DNA of 23,959 bases from Methylotenera_A sp031373695 (GTDB taxonomy: Bacteria; Pseudomonadota; Gammaproteobacteria; Burkholderiales; Methylophilaceae), in the NCBI GenBank assembly GCA_031373695.1, contig JANMNC010000067.1, positions 1 through 23,959 on the forward strand. Direction: 5' to 3'. Shown here in pieces: positions 6,828 to 14,744 of this stretch (its first letter is position 1; every line of letters begins with the position of its first letter). The notes under the pieces were generated by a model that saw only the letters and a program-made list of their open reading frames with translations, did not search any database and was not told the DNA's origin. The translations under genes were made by a program, and so were the position numbers.

Positions 6828-7994
6828 TTAATCGGCTTGTTTACGTAAAAATGCAGGGATGTCATATTCCTCAACACCCGACATTTTCATGGCCTCAACT
6901 TGCGCACGACGGTTATTGCTGCTAAATACCGCAGGTGCTACATCTTCTACATCACCACCTACATACATTGGCTGGTTAGTTGTACCGTTAAGCACTGTTG
7001 TCATCACACGTAACTCTGGTTTTTGTTGACGACGTGCAACTGAGCCATTTAAGCCAGTAGCTACCATGGTTACGCGTAATTTGTCACCCATGCTTTCATC
7101 CACTACGTTACCCACAATTACCGTTGCATCTTCTGCTGTAAACGCTTTAATCGTGTTCATTACATCGTAGTACTCTTTCATTTTAAAGCTAGAGCTAGCC
7201 GTAATATTAACTAAAACGCCACGCGCATTGGCTAAGTTGACATCTTCTAACAATGGGCTGGCAACTGCTTGTTCTGCCGCTATCATGGCGCGATTAACGC
7301 CACTAGCTTCGGCTGAACCCATCATAGCCATACCCATTTCACTCATCACCGTGCGCACATCAGCAAAATCCACGTTAACCAAACCTGGGCAATTAATAAT
7401 CTCGGCTATTCCTGAGACAGCGTTATGCAACACGTCGTTCGCTGCGTTAAAAGCCTCGGTAAAAGGTACGTCTTCGCCCAATACTTCCATCAGTTTTTCG
7501 TTTGGAATCACGATTAAAGAATCTACATACTGAGAAAGCTCTTCTAAACCATCTGCAGCTACTTTGGTACGTTTGCCTTCAAAGGCAAATGGCTTGGTAA
7601 CAACCGCTACTGTTAAAATACCCATTTCTTTGGCTACTTCAGCAATGATTGGCGCCGCACCTGTACCTGTGCCGCCACCCATACCTGCTGTAATAAATAG
7701 CATATCAGCGCCATCAATCATTTCAGCAATGCGGTCACGGTCTTCTAGTGCTGCTTCGCGACCCACTTCTGGCTTAGCGCCAGCGCCTAGGCCTTTAGTA
7801 ATATCTGTACCAATTTGCAACGTTGTGGTGGCCGAGCTATTTCTAAGTGCCTGCGCATCGGTATTAGCACTTATAAACTCTACCCCGCTTACATTTTTAC
7901 TAATCATGTGGTTTACCGCGTTGCCGCCACAACCACCCACACCAATAACCTTAATGACTGCTTCTTGTGAATTCTTTTCCATAATTTCAAACAT
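6828..7994 (-). CDS. ftsZ: Cell division GTPase FtsZ
   Basis: FtsZ is the tubulin-like GTPase whose filaments form the Z ring at midcell. From ATG 7994 the product is 388 residues. The nucleotide-binding core starts with VIGVGGCGGNAVNHM. The tubulin signature GGGTGTG is at 106-112, and NVDFADVRTVMSEMG holds the T7 synergy loop. A variable linker precedes the conserved tail EEYDIPAFLRKQAD, which docks FtsA, ZipA and, in organisms that have it, SlmA. The frame is open upstream to 8072, but AAGGAG seven bases before ATG 7994 fixes the start and the upstream residues are not FtsZ-like. The gene follows ftsA after a 100-base spacer with a stable hairpin. SlmA, its probable inhibitor, is encoded at the left edge of the same window. 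Confidence 0.98.
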   Translation of the reverse strand: MFEIMEKNSQEAVIKVIGVGGCGGNAVNHMISKNVSGVEFISANTDAQALRNSSATTTLQIGTDITKGLGAGAKPEVGREAALEDRDRIAEMIDGADMLFITAGMGGGTGTGAAPIIAEVAKEMGILTVAVVTKPFAFEGKRTKVAADGLEELSQYVDSLIVIPNEKLMEVLGEDVPFTEAFNAANDVLHNAVSGIAEIINCPGLVNVDFADVRTVMSEMGMAMMGSAEASGVNRAMIAAEQAVASPLLEDVNLANARGVLVNITASSSFKMKEYYDVMNTIKAFTAEDATVIVGNVVDESMGDKLRVTMVATGLNGSVARRQQKPELRVMTTVLNGTTNQPMYVGGDVEDVAPAVFSSNNRRAQVEAMKMSGVEEYDIPAFLRKQAD

Positions 7995-8022
7995 TTTAAT
8001 CTCCTTTTTGCCTTTAATATTT

Positions 8023-8058
8023 GAGCTGGCGCATTTGATTCTGAAGTGCGCCAAGCTC
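8023..8058 (-). promoter_or_regulatory. Hairpin in the ftsA-ftsZ spacer
   Basis: GAGCTGGCGCA (8023-8033) pairs with TGCGCCAAGCTC (8047-8058) with one bulged base and a 13-base loop. It is markedly GC-rich within an AT-rich 100-base spacer, and sits 28 bases upstream of the ftsZ start. No U-run follows in the - strand transcript, so it is not a simple intrinsic terminator. An mRNA stability or processing element that sets the FtsZ:FtsA ratio is a reasonable guess. Confidence 0.5.
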
Positions 8059-8094
8059 TGCCCTATTACCATTACAAAACCATGCTGCTAAACA

Positions 8095-9333
8095 CTAAAA
8101 ATTACCTTGAAACCAACTCTTCATTTTGTCAAATATTCTACCAACTGGGCTTGATTCCATTTGCCCACTAATTTGCCGTTCTAACTGCTGCTTGCCCATC
8201 AAAATCAAACCCACACCAGTTGCGTATCTTGGGTTGCTTACTACCTCTGATAGCCCGCCCACATAGCGTGGCATGCCTAAGCGAACTGGCATGTGAAATA
8301 TTTCTTCACCTAATTCAATCATGCCGCGCATCATCGATGAGCCGCCTGTAATGACGATGCCAGAGGCAATCATTTCTTCCATACCGCTGCGGCGAAGCTC
8401 TTGCAATACAAACTCATACAGCTCTACCACGCGCGGCTCTATTACCTCGGCCAGTGTTTGCACTGATAATTGGCGTGCCTCACGACCATCAACGCCTGGC
8501 ACTTCAACTATCTCGCGCGAATCGGCTAATTGTCGTAACGCACAGCCATGTTTAACTTTAATATCTTCTGCTGATTGCGTTGGCGTACGGAAAGCCACAG
8601 CAACATCATTGGTAATTTGATCGCCCGCAATAGGCACCACCGCGGTATGCCGAATAGCGCCGTTTTTAAATACCGCAATATCGGTGGTACCGCCGCCAAT
8701 ATCTACCAAGCACACGCCTAGCTCTTTTTCATCTTCTGTTAATACCGCGATGCTAGAAGCCAGTGGTTGTAAAATTAAATCGCTTACTTCTAAGCCACAA
8801 CGTTTAATGCACTTGACGATATTTTGGGCTGCCGCTACTGCACCAGTAACAATATGCACTTTCACTTCTAGCTTCATGCCACTCATGCCCAATGGCTCGC
8901 GCACGTCATCTTGGCCATCAATAATAAATTCTTGCGTTAATATATGCAGTATTTGCTGGTCGGCTGGTAACGCAATAGCGCGTGCAGTTTCTACTACACG
9001 GTCAACATCCATTTGGCTAACTTCGGCATCTTTTATTTTTACCATGCCGTGCGAATTAAGGCTTTTAATATGGCTACCAGCAATACCCGTAAACACCGCA
9101 TTAATTTTACAATCGGCCATTAGTTCGGCTTCTTCAATCGAGCGTTGAATAGCCTGCATAGTAGAGTCAATATTAATTACCACGCCTTTTCTTAAGCCGC
9201 GTGATACGTGCTGGCCAAGGCCAATTACCTTTAAGCTACCTTCTGGTAGTAGCTCGGCTACAATCGTCACAATTTTAGATGTGCCGATATCTAGCCCCAC
9301 AATTAGATTTTTATCTTCCCGTACTTTGCTCAT
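8095..9333 (-). CDS. ftsA: Cell division protein FtsA
   Basis: FtsA is the actin-like ATPase that tethers FtsZ filaments to the inner membrane and recruits later divisome proteins. The 412-residue product carries the actin-fold motifs: phosphate 1 LIVGLDIGTSKI (10-21), phosphate 2 LVDIGGGTTDIAVF (209-222) and the adenosine motif GIVITGGSSMMRGM (325-338). The FtsA-specific 1C domain lies around 85-165. The C-terminus ends in a short amphipathic helix (IFDKMKSWFQGNF), the membrane-targeting sequence that is the hallmark of FtsA against other actin-like proteins such as DnaK or MreB. ATG 9333 is preceded by a GGGGA site. It follows ftsQ after 48 bases, the usual order. Confidence 0.98.
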   Translation of the reverse strand: MSKVREDKNLIVGLDIGTSKIVTIVAELLPEGSLKVIGLGQHVSRGLRKGVVINIDSTMQAIQRSIEEAELMADCKINAVFTGIAGSHIKSLNSHGMVKIKDAEVSQMDVDRVVETARAIALPADQQILHILTQEFIIDGQDDVREPLGMSGMKLEVKVHIVTGAVAAAQNIVKCIKRCGLEVSDLILQPLASSIAVLTEDEKELGVCLVDIGGGTTDIAVFKNGAIRHTAVVPIAGDQITNDVAVAFRTPTQSAEDIKVKHGCALRQLADSREIVEVPGVDGREARQLSVQTLAEVIEPRVVELYEFVLQELRRSGMEEMIASGIVITGGSSMMRGMIELGEEIFHMPVRLGMPRYVGGLSEVVSNPRYATGVGLILMGKQQLERQISGQMESSPVGRIFDKMKSWFQGNF

Positions 9334-9381
9334 CTTTATTTCCCCATTTCATTCTTAATCTTTATTACTTTATGTGTGTGC

Positions 9382-10242
9382 TTAGGCAAGCTTAAAATCA
9401 GACCAAACAACTTTGGCTGGCGCTACTGGCAATTGCTTATTCGCTGCTGGTTTGGCTATTGGTTTAGGTTCCAATGGTTTAGTATTGAGTGGCTTAGCAT
9501 CTAGCGGCTTAGTAATCATTGGTTTTGCCACATTGGTTTTAGCAATTGCAATTGGCTTACGCACTGCAAATCCATTTGGGTAGCGCAAATCGGCATAGGC
9601 TATCTTTGCATTTAGCTGGCTTAATGTGCTTTGATAAGCGCCAGCAAACTTGCTAAGCCGAGCATCCATATCCACACGACCCAACGCAATTAGCAGGCCT
9701 TTATCAGTTTTGATTTCCCAAGCGCGGCGTGGCGACAGAGTTACTTGTGCAATTTTAATATCCGCTTTATTTAAAATTTGGCTGTAATTACCATAACTTT
9801 TTGTTACTTCCATCACACCATTGCCTGGCCCGTAAAACACAGGCAACTCAGCATCAGATGCGGCTTGAAACAGCTCACCATGCGTATTAACCAATGCAAT
9901 ATTGCCCCAGCGTGCCAGCGCTTTGTGTTCTTCAATTGCCACTTCTAGTTTATCGGGCCAGCGACGACGCACACTGACTTCGCGCGCCCAAGGCAACTTT
10001 TGAAAAGCATCGCGCGTTTTAATTAAATCCATGGTAAAAAAATTACCTTTTAAATGTTTCGCCACAATCAATTTAATCTGCTCGCGGTTAACATGCGTTA
10101 ATTGGCCATCTATTTTTACCTCGCGCACAGGAAAAATTGGCAAATGCACCACCACAAAAATTAGCGCGTACAACATCAACACCACTGCTAAGGCGTATAG
10201 CAAATTAGCCAGCCAGTTGAGTAATGTTGGTTTATCCCACAT
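9382..10242 (-). CDS. ftsQ: Cell division protein FtsQ with a KP-repeat tail
   Basis: FtsQ is a bitopic inner-membrane protein that links early and late divisome proteins (FtsB/FtsL, FtsW/FtsI). The 286-residue product has a short cytoplasmic N-terminus, one membrane span (about 11-33), then a POTRA domain (about 35-104: FPVREVKIDG...LPWAREVSVRRRWPDKLEVAIEEHKALARW) and a beta domain ending in the conserved LRYPNGFAVR (219-228). After this comes an unusual tail in which KP recurs every five residues: 240, 245, 250, 255 and 260. The DNA shows matching 15-base periodicity at about 9451-9525. The gene starts inside the end of ddl (11-base overlap), a sign of coupling. The POTRA fold and context make the identity secure; the tail is lineage-specific. 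Confidence 0.96.
   Translation of the reverse strand: MWDKPTLLNWLANLLYALAVVLMLYALIFVVVHLPIFPVREVKIDGQLTHVNREQIKLIVAKHLKGNFFTMDLIKTRDAFQKLPWAREVSVRRRWPDKLEVAIEEHKALARWGNIALVNTHGELFQAASDAELPVFYGPGNGVMEVTKSYGNYSQILNKADIKIAQVTLSPRRAWEIKTDKGLLIALGRVDMDARLSKFAGAYQSTLSQLNAKIAYADLRYPNGFAVRKPIAIAKTNVAKPMITKPLDAKPLNTKPLEPKPIAKPAANKQLPVAPAKVVWSDFKLA
9451..9525 (-). repeat. 15-base coding tandem repeat in ftsQ (KPLxx units)
   Basis: Five consecutive units encode KPMIT, KPLDA, KPLNT, KPLEP and KPIAK (residues 240-264). The units are diverged at the DNA level but keep AA(A/G)CC(A/T) at each KP. The encoded segment is basic, proline-rich and likely extended in the periplasm. Confidence 0.8.
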
Positions 10243-11191
10243 GCTCTGCCTTCAAATCGCTAGCCTTTAAATTACTATCCTCTAATGTCATGCTTAATAT
10301 TTTTATTACTAACTCATCAAAACTAATACCTGCGGCCTTAGCTGCCATGGGCACCAAACTATGATCTGTCATGCCTGGGCTGGTGTTTAGCTCTAAAAAG
10401 TAATGCTGGCCTGCCTCATCCATTAAGAAATCAACACGGCCCCAACCACTGCAACCTACTGCACGAAAAGCTTGCAAGGCTTCGGCCTGTATTTGTGCTT
10501 CTTTTTCTGCACTTAAACCACATGGGCACAAGTACTCGGTGTCATCACGCAAATATTTGGCTTCAAAATCATAAAACTCATTTTTGGGTACTATTTTTAC
10601 AATAGGCAAGGCTGTGTCATTCAAAATACCAACGGTGTACTCACCACCACCAATAAACTGCTCTGCAATCACTAAAGGGTCTGCCTTGCAGGCCAATAGA
10701 TATGCGGCTTGCAGGCAATCTTTTTGCTTCACTTTACTAATACCAATGCTTGAGCCTTCGTTAGCTGGTTTCACAAATAGCGGCAAGCCTAATTTATTTT
10801 CAATGGCCTCAAAGTCACTACTGGCGTTTACCAGCTCAAAATCTGGCGTTACAACACCCACAGCGCGCCACAATAATTTTGTACGCCATTTATCCATACC
10901 CAAGCTAGAAGCCATCACACCGCTACCCGTGTACGGAATGCCCATTAACTCTAGCGCGCCTTGTATTGTGCCATCTTCGCCGAAACGGCCATGCAATGAT
11001 ATAAACGCGCGGTTAAATGCTTTTAACTCGCTTAATTCTTGGCTTGCGGGGTCAAATGCATGCGCATCAACGCCTTGCCTTTTTAAAGCAGCCAATACAG
11101 CCGAGCCACTTTTAATCGACACTTCTCGCTCGCCCGATTTGCCTCCAAACAGCACGGCTACTTTGCCAAATTTATTCATATTTTTATGCAT
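10232..11191 (-). CDS. ddl: D-alanine--D-alanine ligase
   Basis: Ddl is the ATP-grasp enzyme that makes the D-Ala-D-Ala dipeptide added by MurF. From ATG 11191 the product is 319 residues. VAVLFGGKSGEREVSIKSG contains the substrate-binding Glu (E21). The ATP-grasp core shows FVKPANEGSSIGISKV (139-154), and the metal/phosphate region shows GWGRVDFLMDEAGQHYFLELNTSPGMTDHSLVP. Three in-frame starts exist: GTG 11197, ATG 11191 and ATG 11179. GGTGA two bases before ATG 11191 favours that one, which overlaps murB by 8 bases (ATGCATAA); ATG 11179 is the main alternative. The adjacent genes murC, murB and ftsQ give the standard dcw order, which points to the DdlB-type copy. Confidence 0.96.
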   Translation of the reverse strand: MHKNMNKFGKVAVLFGGKSGEREVSIKSGSAVLAALKRQGVDAHAFDPASQELSELKAFNRAFISLHGRFGEDGTIQGALELMGIPYTGSGVMASSLGMDKWRTKLLWRAVGVVTPDFELVNASSDFEAIENKLGLPLFVKPANEGSSIGISKVKQKDCLQAAYLLACKADPLVIAEQFIGGGEYTVGILNDTALPIVKIVPKNEFYDFEAKYLRDDTEYLCPCGLSAEKEAQIQAEALQAFRAVGCSGWGRVDFLMDEAGQHYFLELNTSPGMTDHSLVPMAAKAAGISFDELVIKILSMTLEDSNLKASDLKAEHVG

Positions 11192-12077
11192 ACTCACCTA
11201 TTACCCTTACTTCTTGTTGCAATGCCACGCCTTGTTTTTCAAGCACTACATCTTTCATGTGCCTAATTAATAGCTCAATGTCTAGTGCGCTACAATCGCC
11301 CACATTCACAATAAAATTGGCATGTTTGGGAGACACTTGTGCACCACCAATTTGGTAGCCTTTTAAACCGCTAGCCTCAATTAACCTTGCCGCGAAATCG
11401 CCATACGGATTTCTAAAAGTAGAACCTGCACTGGGTAAATTAAGCGGCTGACTTGCTAGGCGTGTCGCTAATAAATTTTTAATTTTTTTAAGTGAATCAT
11501 TTGAATCACCTATTTCCAACTTAAACCAAGCCCCTAAAAACCACTCATCTACCACTGGCATTTCTACGTGGCGATAGCTAGCAATAAACTCAGATTCATT
11601 GCGGACGTGGGTTGCACCATTTCTATCTATCGTTAATGCTTGATGCACAATGTTCCAAGTTTCACTGCCATAACAGCCTGCATTCATGGCCAATGCGCCA
11701 CCCACCGTGCCAGGTATTCCCGCCATAAATTCAGCGCCTTCTTTAGCTTGGGTGGCACTAAATCTTGCCAGTTTGCCGCAAGTCACCCCCGCTTCTGCGT
11801 AGATCAATTTACCATCCATGCGCAAGTCATTTAAGGCTTGGTGCATAACAACTACCGTGCCACGCACACCACCATCGCGCACTAATAAATTGCTGCCTAG
11901 GCCAATAAAGCAAATCGGCTCAGCATGGTCTAGGCTTTGCAAAAACGTTTGTAGTTCGTTCAAATTTTCGGCTATAAAAACACGATCTGCCAAACCGCCC
12001 ACGCGCCAACTGGTATAACGTGCCAGCGGCTCGTTTTTAAGCAGTTGCGATTTGGCTTGTGTGTCAATAGCAACCAT
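11184..12077 (-). CDS. murB: UDP-N-acetylenolpyruvoylglucosamine reductase MurB
   Basis: MurB is an FAD enzyme that reduces UDP-GlcNAc-enolpyruvate to UDP-MurNAc with NADPH. At 297 residues it is the short type II form, not the 342-residue E. coli type I form: SAGSTFRNP (216-224) and GGAQVSPKHANFIVN (244-258) are type II signatures. The FAD-binding segment includes RYTSWRVGG (20-28), IGLGSNLLVRDGG (58-70) and AGIPGTVGGALAMNAGCYG (119-137). Likely catalytic residues are R169 (ASYRH), S219 (AGSTF) and E289 (QQEVRVIG). The start overlaps the murC stop by one base (TAATG), so translation is probably coupled; the 3' end overlaps ddl. Confidence 0.97.
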   Translation of the reverse strand: MVAIDTQAKSQLLKNEPLARYTSWRVGGLADRVFIAENLNELQTFLQSLDHAEPICFIGLGSNLLVRDGGVRGTVVVMHQALNDLRMDGKLIYAEAGVTCGKLARFSATQAKEGAEFMAGIPGTVGGALAMNAGCYGSETWNIVHQALTIDRNGATHVRNESEFIASYRHVEMPVVDEWFLGAWFKLEIGDSNDSLKKIKNLLATRLASQPLNLPSAGSTFRNPYGDFAARLIEASGLKGYQIGGAQVSPKHANFIVNVGDCSALDIELLIRHMKDVVLEKQGVALQQEVRVIGEYA

Positions 12078-13486
12078 TAGCTGGCCAATTCTTTCAAGGT
12101 TAATTCTTTGGTGCGTGCTGCTACTTGGCCTATTGAACCTGCACCCATTACTATCACCACATCATTGGCTTGCGCCACGTTTAATATTGCAACAGGCAAT
12201 TCATCGGTGGTTTCTACAAACAGTGGCTCTACTTTGCCTGCCACGCGAATGGCGCGAATTAAACTGCGTGTATCGGCCGCCACAATCGGCGACTCACCAG
12301 CTGAATATACTTCAGTTAGCAAAACCGCATCGGCTTGAGACAGCACGCGCACAAAATCCTCAAAACAATCACGGGTGCGTGTGTAACGATGCGGCTGAAA
12401 CGCCATCACCAAACGTCTATTAGGAAAAGCGCCACGCGCTGCAGCAATCACAGCTTGCATCTCAACAGGGTGGTGACCGTAATCATCAATTAAGGTAAAT
12501 TCGCCACCCGTATTAGCAGCTATTTCGCCATAGCGTTCAAAACGTCTACCAACACCTTTAAACTCGGCTAGTGCTTTAATAATGGCTGCATCGCTCACGT
12601 TAAGCTCACTAGCAATGGCAATGGCTGCCAGCGCATTTAGTACATAGTGGTTGCCTGGCAAATTAAGCGTCACATCAAATGTGGTGGTTACGCCATTAAT
12701 TCGCTCAACTGTAAAGTGCATTTGGCCGTTATCGGCACGCACATTTTTGGCACGAATACGCGCATCTTCACTCATGCCATAAGTCATTACTGGCTTAGTA
12801 ATACGCGGTAAAATTTCACGAATATTGGCGTCATCAATACACACCACCGCCATACCCCAAAATGGCAACTGCTGTAAAAATTCTACAAACGCACTTTTTA
12901 GCTTTTCAAAACTGTGCTCATAGGTATCCATATGATCATGGTCGATATTCGTCACCACCGCCATTACAGGCGTTAGATGCAAGAATGAGGCATCTGATTC
13001 ATCTGCCTCGGCCACAATATATTCGCCAGTACCTAAGCGTGCATTGGCGCTGGCAGCTTCTAACTTGCCCCCAATCACAAAAGTGGGGTCCATACCCGCC
13101 TCATTTAAAATGCTGGCAATTAAGCTAGTTGTAGTTGTCTTACCGTGAGTACCTGCCACCGCAATACCTTGCCTGAAGCGCATTAATTCTGCCAACATTA
13201 AGGCGCGCGGCACTACAGGTATATTTTTAGCGCGCGCTGCTTTTACCTCAGGGTTTGCTTCATTTACGGCAGATGACACCACAACTACATCAGCATCGCT
13301 GACGTTTTGTTCTGCATGACCAAGGTAAACAGTGGCGCCAAAATTTTCTAAACGCTTAGTGGTTGCGTTGCTAGCCAAATCAGAGCCTGACACTTTAAAA
13401 TCAAGATTAATTAGCACTTCTGCAATGCCACTCATGCCAGCGCCACCTATACCCACAAAATGTATATTTTTTACTTTATGTTTCAA
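12077..13486 (-). CDS. murC: UDP-N-acetylmuramate--L-alanine ligase MurC, TTG start
   Basis: MurC adds L-Ala to UDP-MurNAc, the first amino acid of the stem peptide. The 469-residue product has the N-terminal Rossmann motif HFVGIGGAGMSGIAEVL (9-25), the Mur-ligase ATP loop AGTHGKTTTT (111-120), AEADESDASFLHL and VVTNIDHDHMDTY in the central domain, and DDYGHHP in the C-terminal domain. The start is notable: the conserved N-terminus MKHKVKNIHF begins at a TTG (13486), with a perfect GGAGGT four bases before it (13496-13491). No ATG or GTG in frame gives that N-terminus. The TTG overlaps the stop of a possible upstream 56-codon ORF (TTGA). The end overlaps murB by one base. Identity is certain; the start is well supported. 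Confidence 0.97.
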   Translation of the reverse strand: MKHKVKNIHFVGIGGAGMSGIAEVLINLDFKVSGSDLASNATTKRLENFGATVYLGHAEQNVSDADVVVVSSAVNEANPEVKAARAKNIPVVPRALMLAELMRFRQGIAVAGTHGKTTTTSLIASILNEAGMDPTFVIGGKLEAASANARLGTGEYIVAEADESDASFLHLTPVMAVVTNIDHDHMDTYEHSFEKLKSAFVEFLQQLPFWGMAVVCIDDANIREILPRITKPVMTYGMSEDARIRAKNVRADNGQMHFTVERINGVTTTFDVTLNLPGNHYVLNALAAIAIASELNVSDAAIIKALAEFKGVGRRFERYGEIAANTGGEFTLIDDYGHHPVEMQAVIAAARGAFPNRRLVMAFQPHRYTRTRDCFEDFVRVLSQADAVLLTEVYSAGESPIVAADTRSLIRAIRVAGKVEPLFVETTDELPVAILNVAQANDVVIVMGAGSIGQVAARTKELTLKELAS

Positions 13487-13653
13487 AAAGACCTCCGTAT
13501 TACTATTACGCTCATTAATACGGCGTTAAAAACTGACTCAAAATCCTCATGTGTAAACCATACATTCCAGACTTTATTTTCTGTAACTGAATATTTGGCC
13601 TGTTTTTGCCTTGTCTTAATTTCGCTAATCACGCTATCCAGAGGTCTTTTCAC
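13483..13653 (-). CDS. Possible 56-residue protein between murG and murC
   Basis: I do not recognise this product, and it may not be a gene. A stop-free frame starts at GTG 13653 and ends with TGA at 13483, filling the whole murG-murC gap. Three signals favour translation. GGAGG (13665-13661) stands seven bases before the GTG. The GTG overlaps the murG stop (GTGA), and its own TGA overlaps the murC TTG start (TTGA). The product begins MKRPLDSVISEIKTRQKQAK, has an aromatic centre (VWNVWFTHEDFESVF) and a hydrophobic end (AVLMSVIVIRRSF). No signal peptide or known motif is seen. Against it: several codons rare for this DNA (AGA, AGG, CGG, ATA) and no remembered homologue in dcw clusters. It might be a small protein, a decayed insert, or just a coupling leader for murC. 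Confidence 0.42.
   Translation of the reverse strand: MKRPLDSVISEIKTRQKQAKYSVTENKVWNVWFTHEDFESVFNAVLMSVIVIRRSF
13491..13496 (-). promoter_or_regulatory. Strong Shine-Dalgarno GGAGGT fixing the murC TTG start
   Basis: On the - strand GGAGGT is followed by CTTT and then TTG AAA CAT AAA. It lies inside the last codons of the upstream 56-codon ORF, where it accounts for the rare Arg pair CGG AGG. The strong site would compensate for the weak TTG start. Confidence 0.75.
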
Positions 13654-14744
13654 AGCGCCGCCTCCATACAAATAGTTGCCACTGTTTGCGTGGCTTCTGG
13701 TTTGGCTAATGTTTTTGCCTTAATTGCCATATCCAAGCAAATTTCGCGCGTTAAGTTACTCAATACTTCACTGGCTTTTGCCACATTAAACTCAGTTTGT
13801 TGAATCAATTGTGCAGCGCCAGCGTCTCTTAAATATTGGGCGTTTGTGGTTTGATGGTCATCAACAGCGTGCGGAAAAGGCACTAATACGCTCGCCACGC
13901 CTACACATGCCAGCTCAGCAATAGTCAACGCGCCTGCGCGGCAAATCACCACATCAGCCCATTCATACATATCAGCCATATTGTTAATAAAAGCTCTTGT
14001 ATCAGCTTGCACACCAGCCGCTTGATAATTGGCTTGCAGTGCAGCTATATGCTTCTCACCCGCTTGATGAATCACCTCTGGCCTTGTGTTTTCTGGCATT
14101 GTAGCAATGGCTTTTGGTAGCACCTCGTTAAGTGCGGCCGCACCTAAGCTGCCGCCCACTACTAGCAACTTAAGCTTGCCTGAATGCTTAGCGTAACGTT
14201 GTTCAGGGCTGGCTAATTGCGTAATATCGTGACGCACTGGGTTGCCAACCAACTCAGCTTTACCTGTAAATGCCGAAGGAAATGCCGTTAATATTTTGTT
14301 AGCCACTAAACTTAATGTTTTATTGGTTAAACCAGCAATTGAATTTTGCTCATGAATAATCAACGGCTTGCCTAACATTTTTGCCATCAAGCCACCAGGA
14401 AAAGCAGCAAAGCCGCCCATACCCAGCACCACATTTGGCTGATACAAGCGAATAGCGCTGAAGCTTTGTTTTAGTGCTGTAGCTAATTTAATTGGCAACA
14501 GCAACCAGCCCAGCAAGCCCTTACCGCGTACGCCGCGCATGGTTATCATGGCTTTGCTGTAATCTTTTCCCTCTATTAAACGGTTCTCCATGCCACCTTC
14601 AGTGCACAACCACACCACATTCCAGCCATGCTGTTTTAAGTGATCTGCCACCGCCATAGCTGGATACACATGACCACCAGTGCCACCCGCCATTATCATG
14701 ATGGTGAACTTGCCATATTCAGTCACAAGAGAAGTTAGCATCAT
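13650..14744 (-). CDS. murG: UDP-GlcNAc:lipid I transferase MurG
   Basis: MurG is the peripheral inner-membrane glycosyltransferase (family GT28) that adds GlcNAc to lipid I to form lipid II. The 364-residue product has the N-terminal glycine loop IMIMAGGTGGHVYPAMAVA (residues 15-33; GGTGGH 20-25), LGMGGFAAFPGGLMAKMLGKP, HEQNSIAGLTNK, a second G-loop VVGGSLGAAALNEV, and the nucleotide-sugar signature CRAGALTIAELACVGVASVLVP followed by DDHQTTNAQYL. ATG 14744 overlaps the ftsW stop (ATGA) and has AAAGG nine bases upstream. An internal ATG before the G-loop would shorten the N-terminus by 15 residues but lacks this support. The product order ftsW-murG-murC is the standard one, apart from the 163-base gap that follows. 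Confidence 0.97.
   Translation of the reverse strand: MMLTSLVTEYGKFTIMIMAGGTGGHVYPAMAVADHLKQHGWNVVWLCTEGGMENRLIEGKDYSKAMITMRGVRGKGLLGWLLLPIKLATALKQSFSAIRLYQPNVVLGMGGFAAFPGGLMAKMLGKPLIIHEQNSIAGLTNKTLSLVANKILTAFPSAFTGKAELVGNPVRHDITQLASPEQRYAKHSGKLKLLVVGGSLGAAALNEVLPKAIATMPENTRPEVIHQAGEKHIAALQANYQAAGVQADTRAFINNMADMYEWADVVICRAGALTIAELACVGVASVLVPFPHAVDDHQTTNAQYLRDAGAAQLIQQTEFNVAKASEVLSNLTREICLDMAIKAKTLAKPEATQTVATICMEAAL
13661..13665 (-). promoter_or_regulatory. Shine-Dalgarno GGAGG at the 3' end of murG
   Basis: GGAGG (- strand) lies within the last murG codons (ATG GAG GCG GCG CTG TGA). It stands seven bases before GTG 13653, and the nearest downstream start other than that is murC, about 175 bases away with its own site. 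It therefore either serves the 56-codon ORF or is chance. Confidence 0.45.

Noticed and set aside
7995..8072. N-terminal extension of ftsZ by 26 codons
   Set aside because: It would place the AAGGAG site inside the gene, and its residues come from the hairpin region; ATG 7994 has ideal spacing.
7564..8091. 175-codon open frame on the + strand opposite ftsZ
   Set aside because: It is antisense to the conserved FtsZ core. The translation is a low-complexity Pro/Ser/Ala/Ile mix with no family features, typical of a shadow of a well-conserved gene.
10584..11270. 228-codon open frame on the + strand opposite ddl and the end of murB
   Set aside because: It is fully antisense to ddl, whose motifs are intact; no Shine-Dalgarno or recognisable domain was found.
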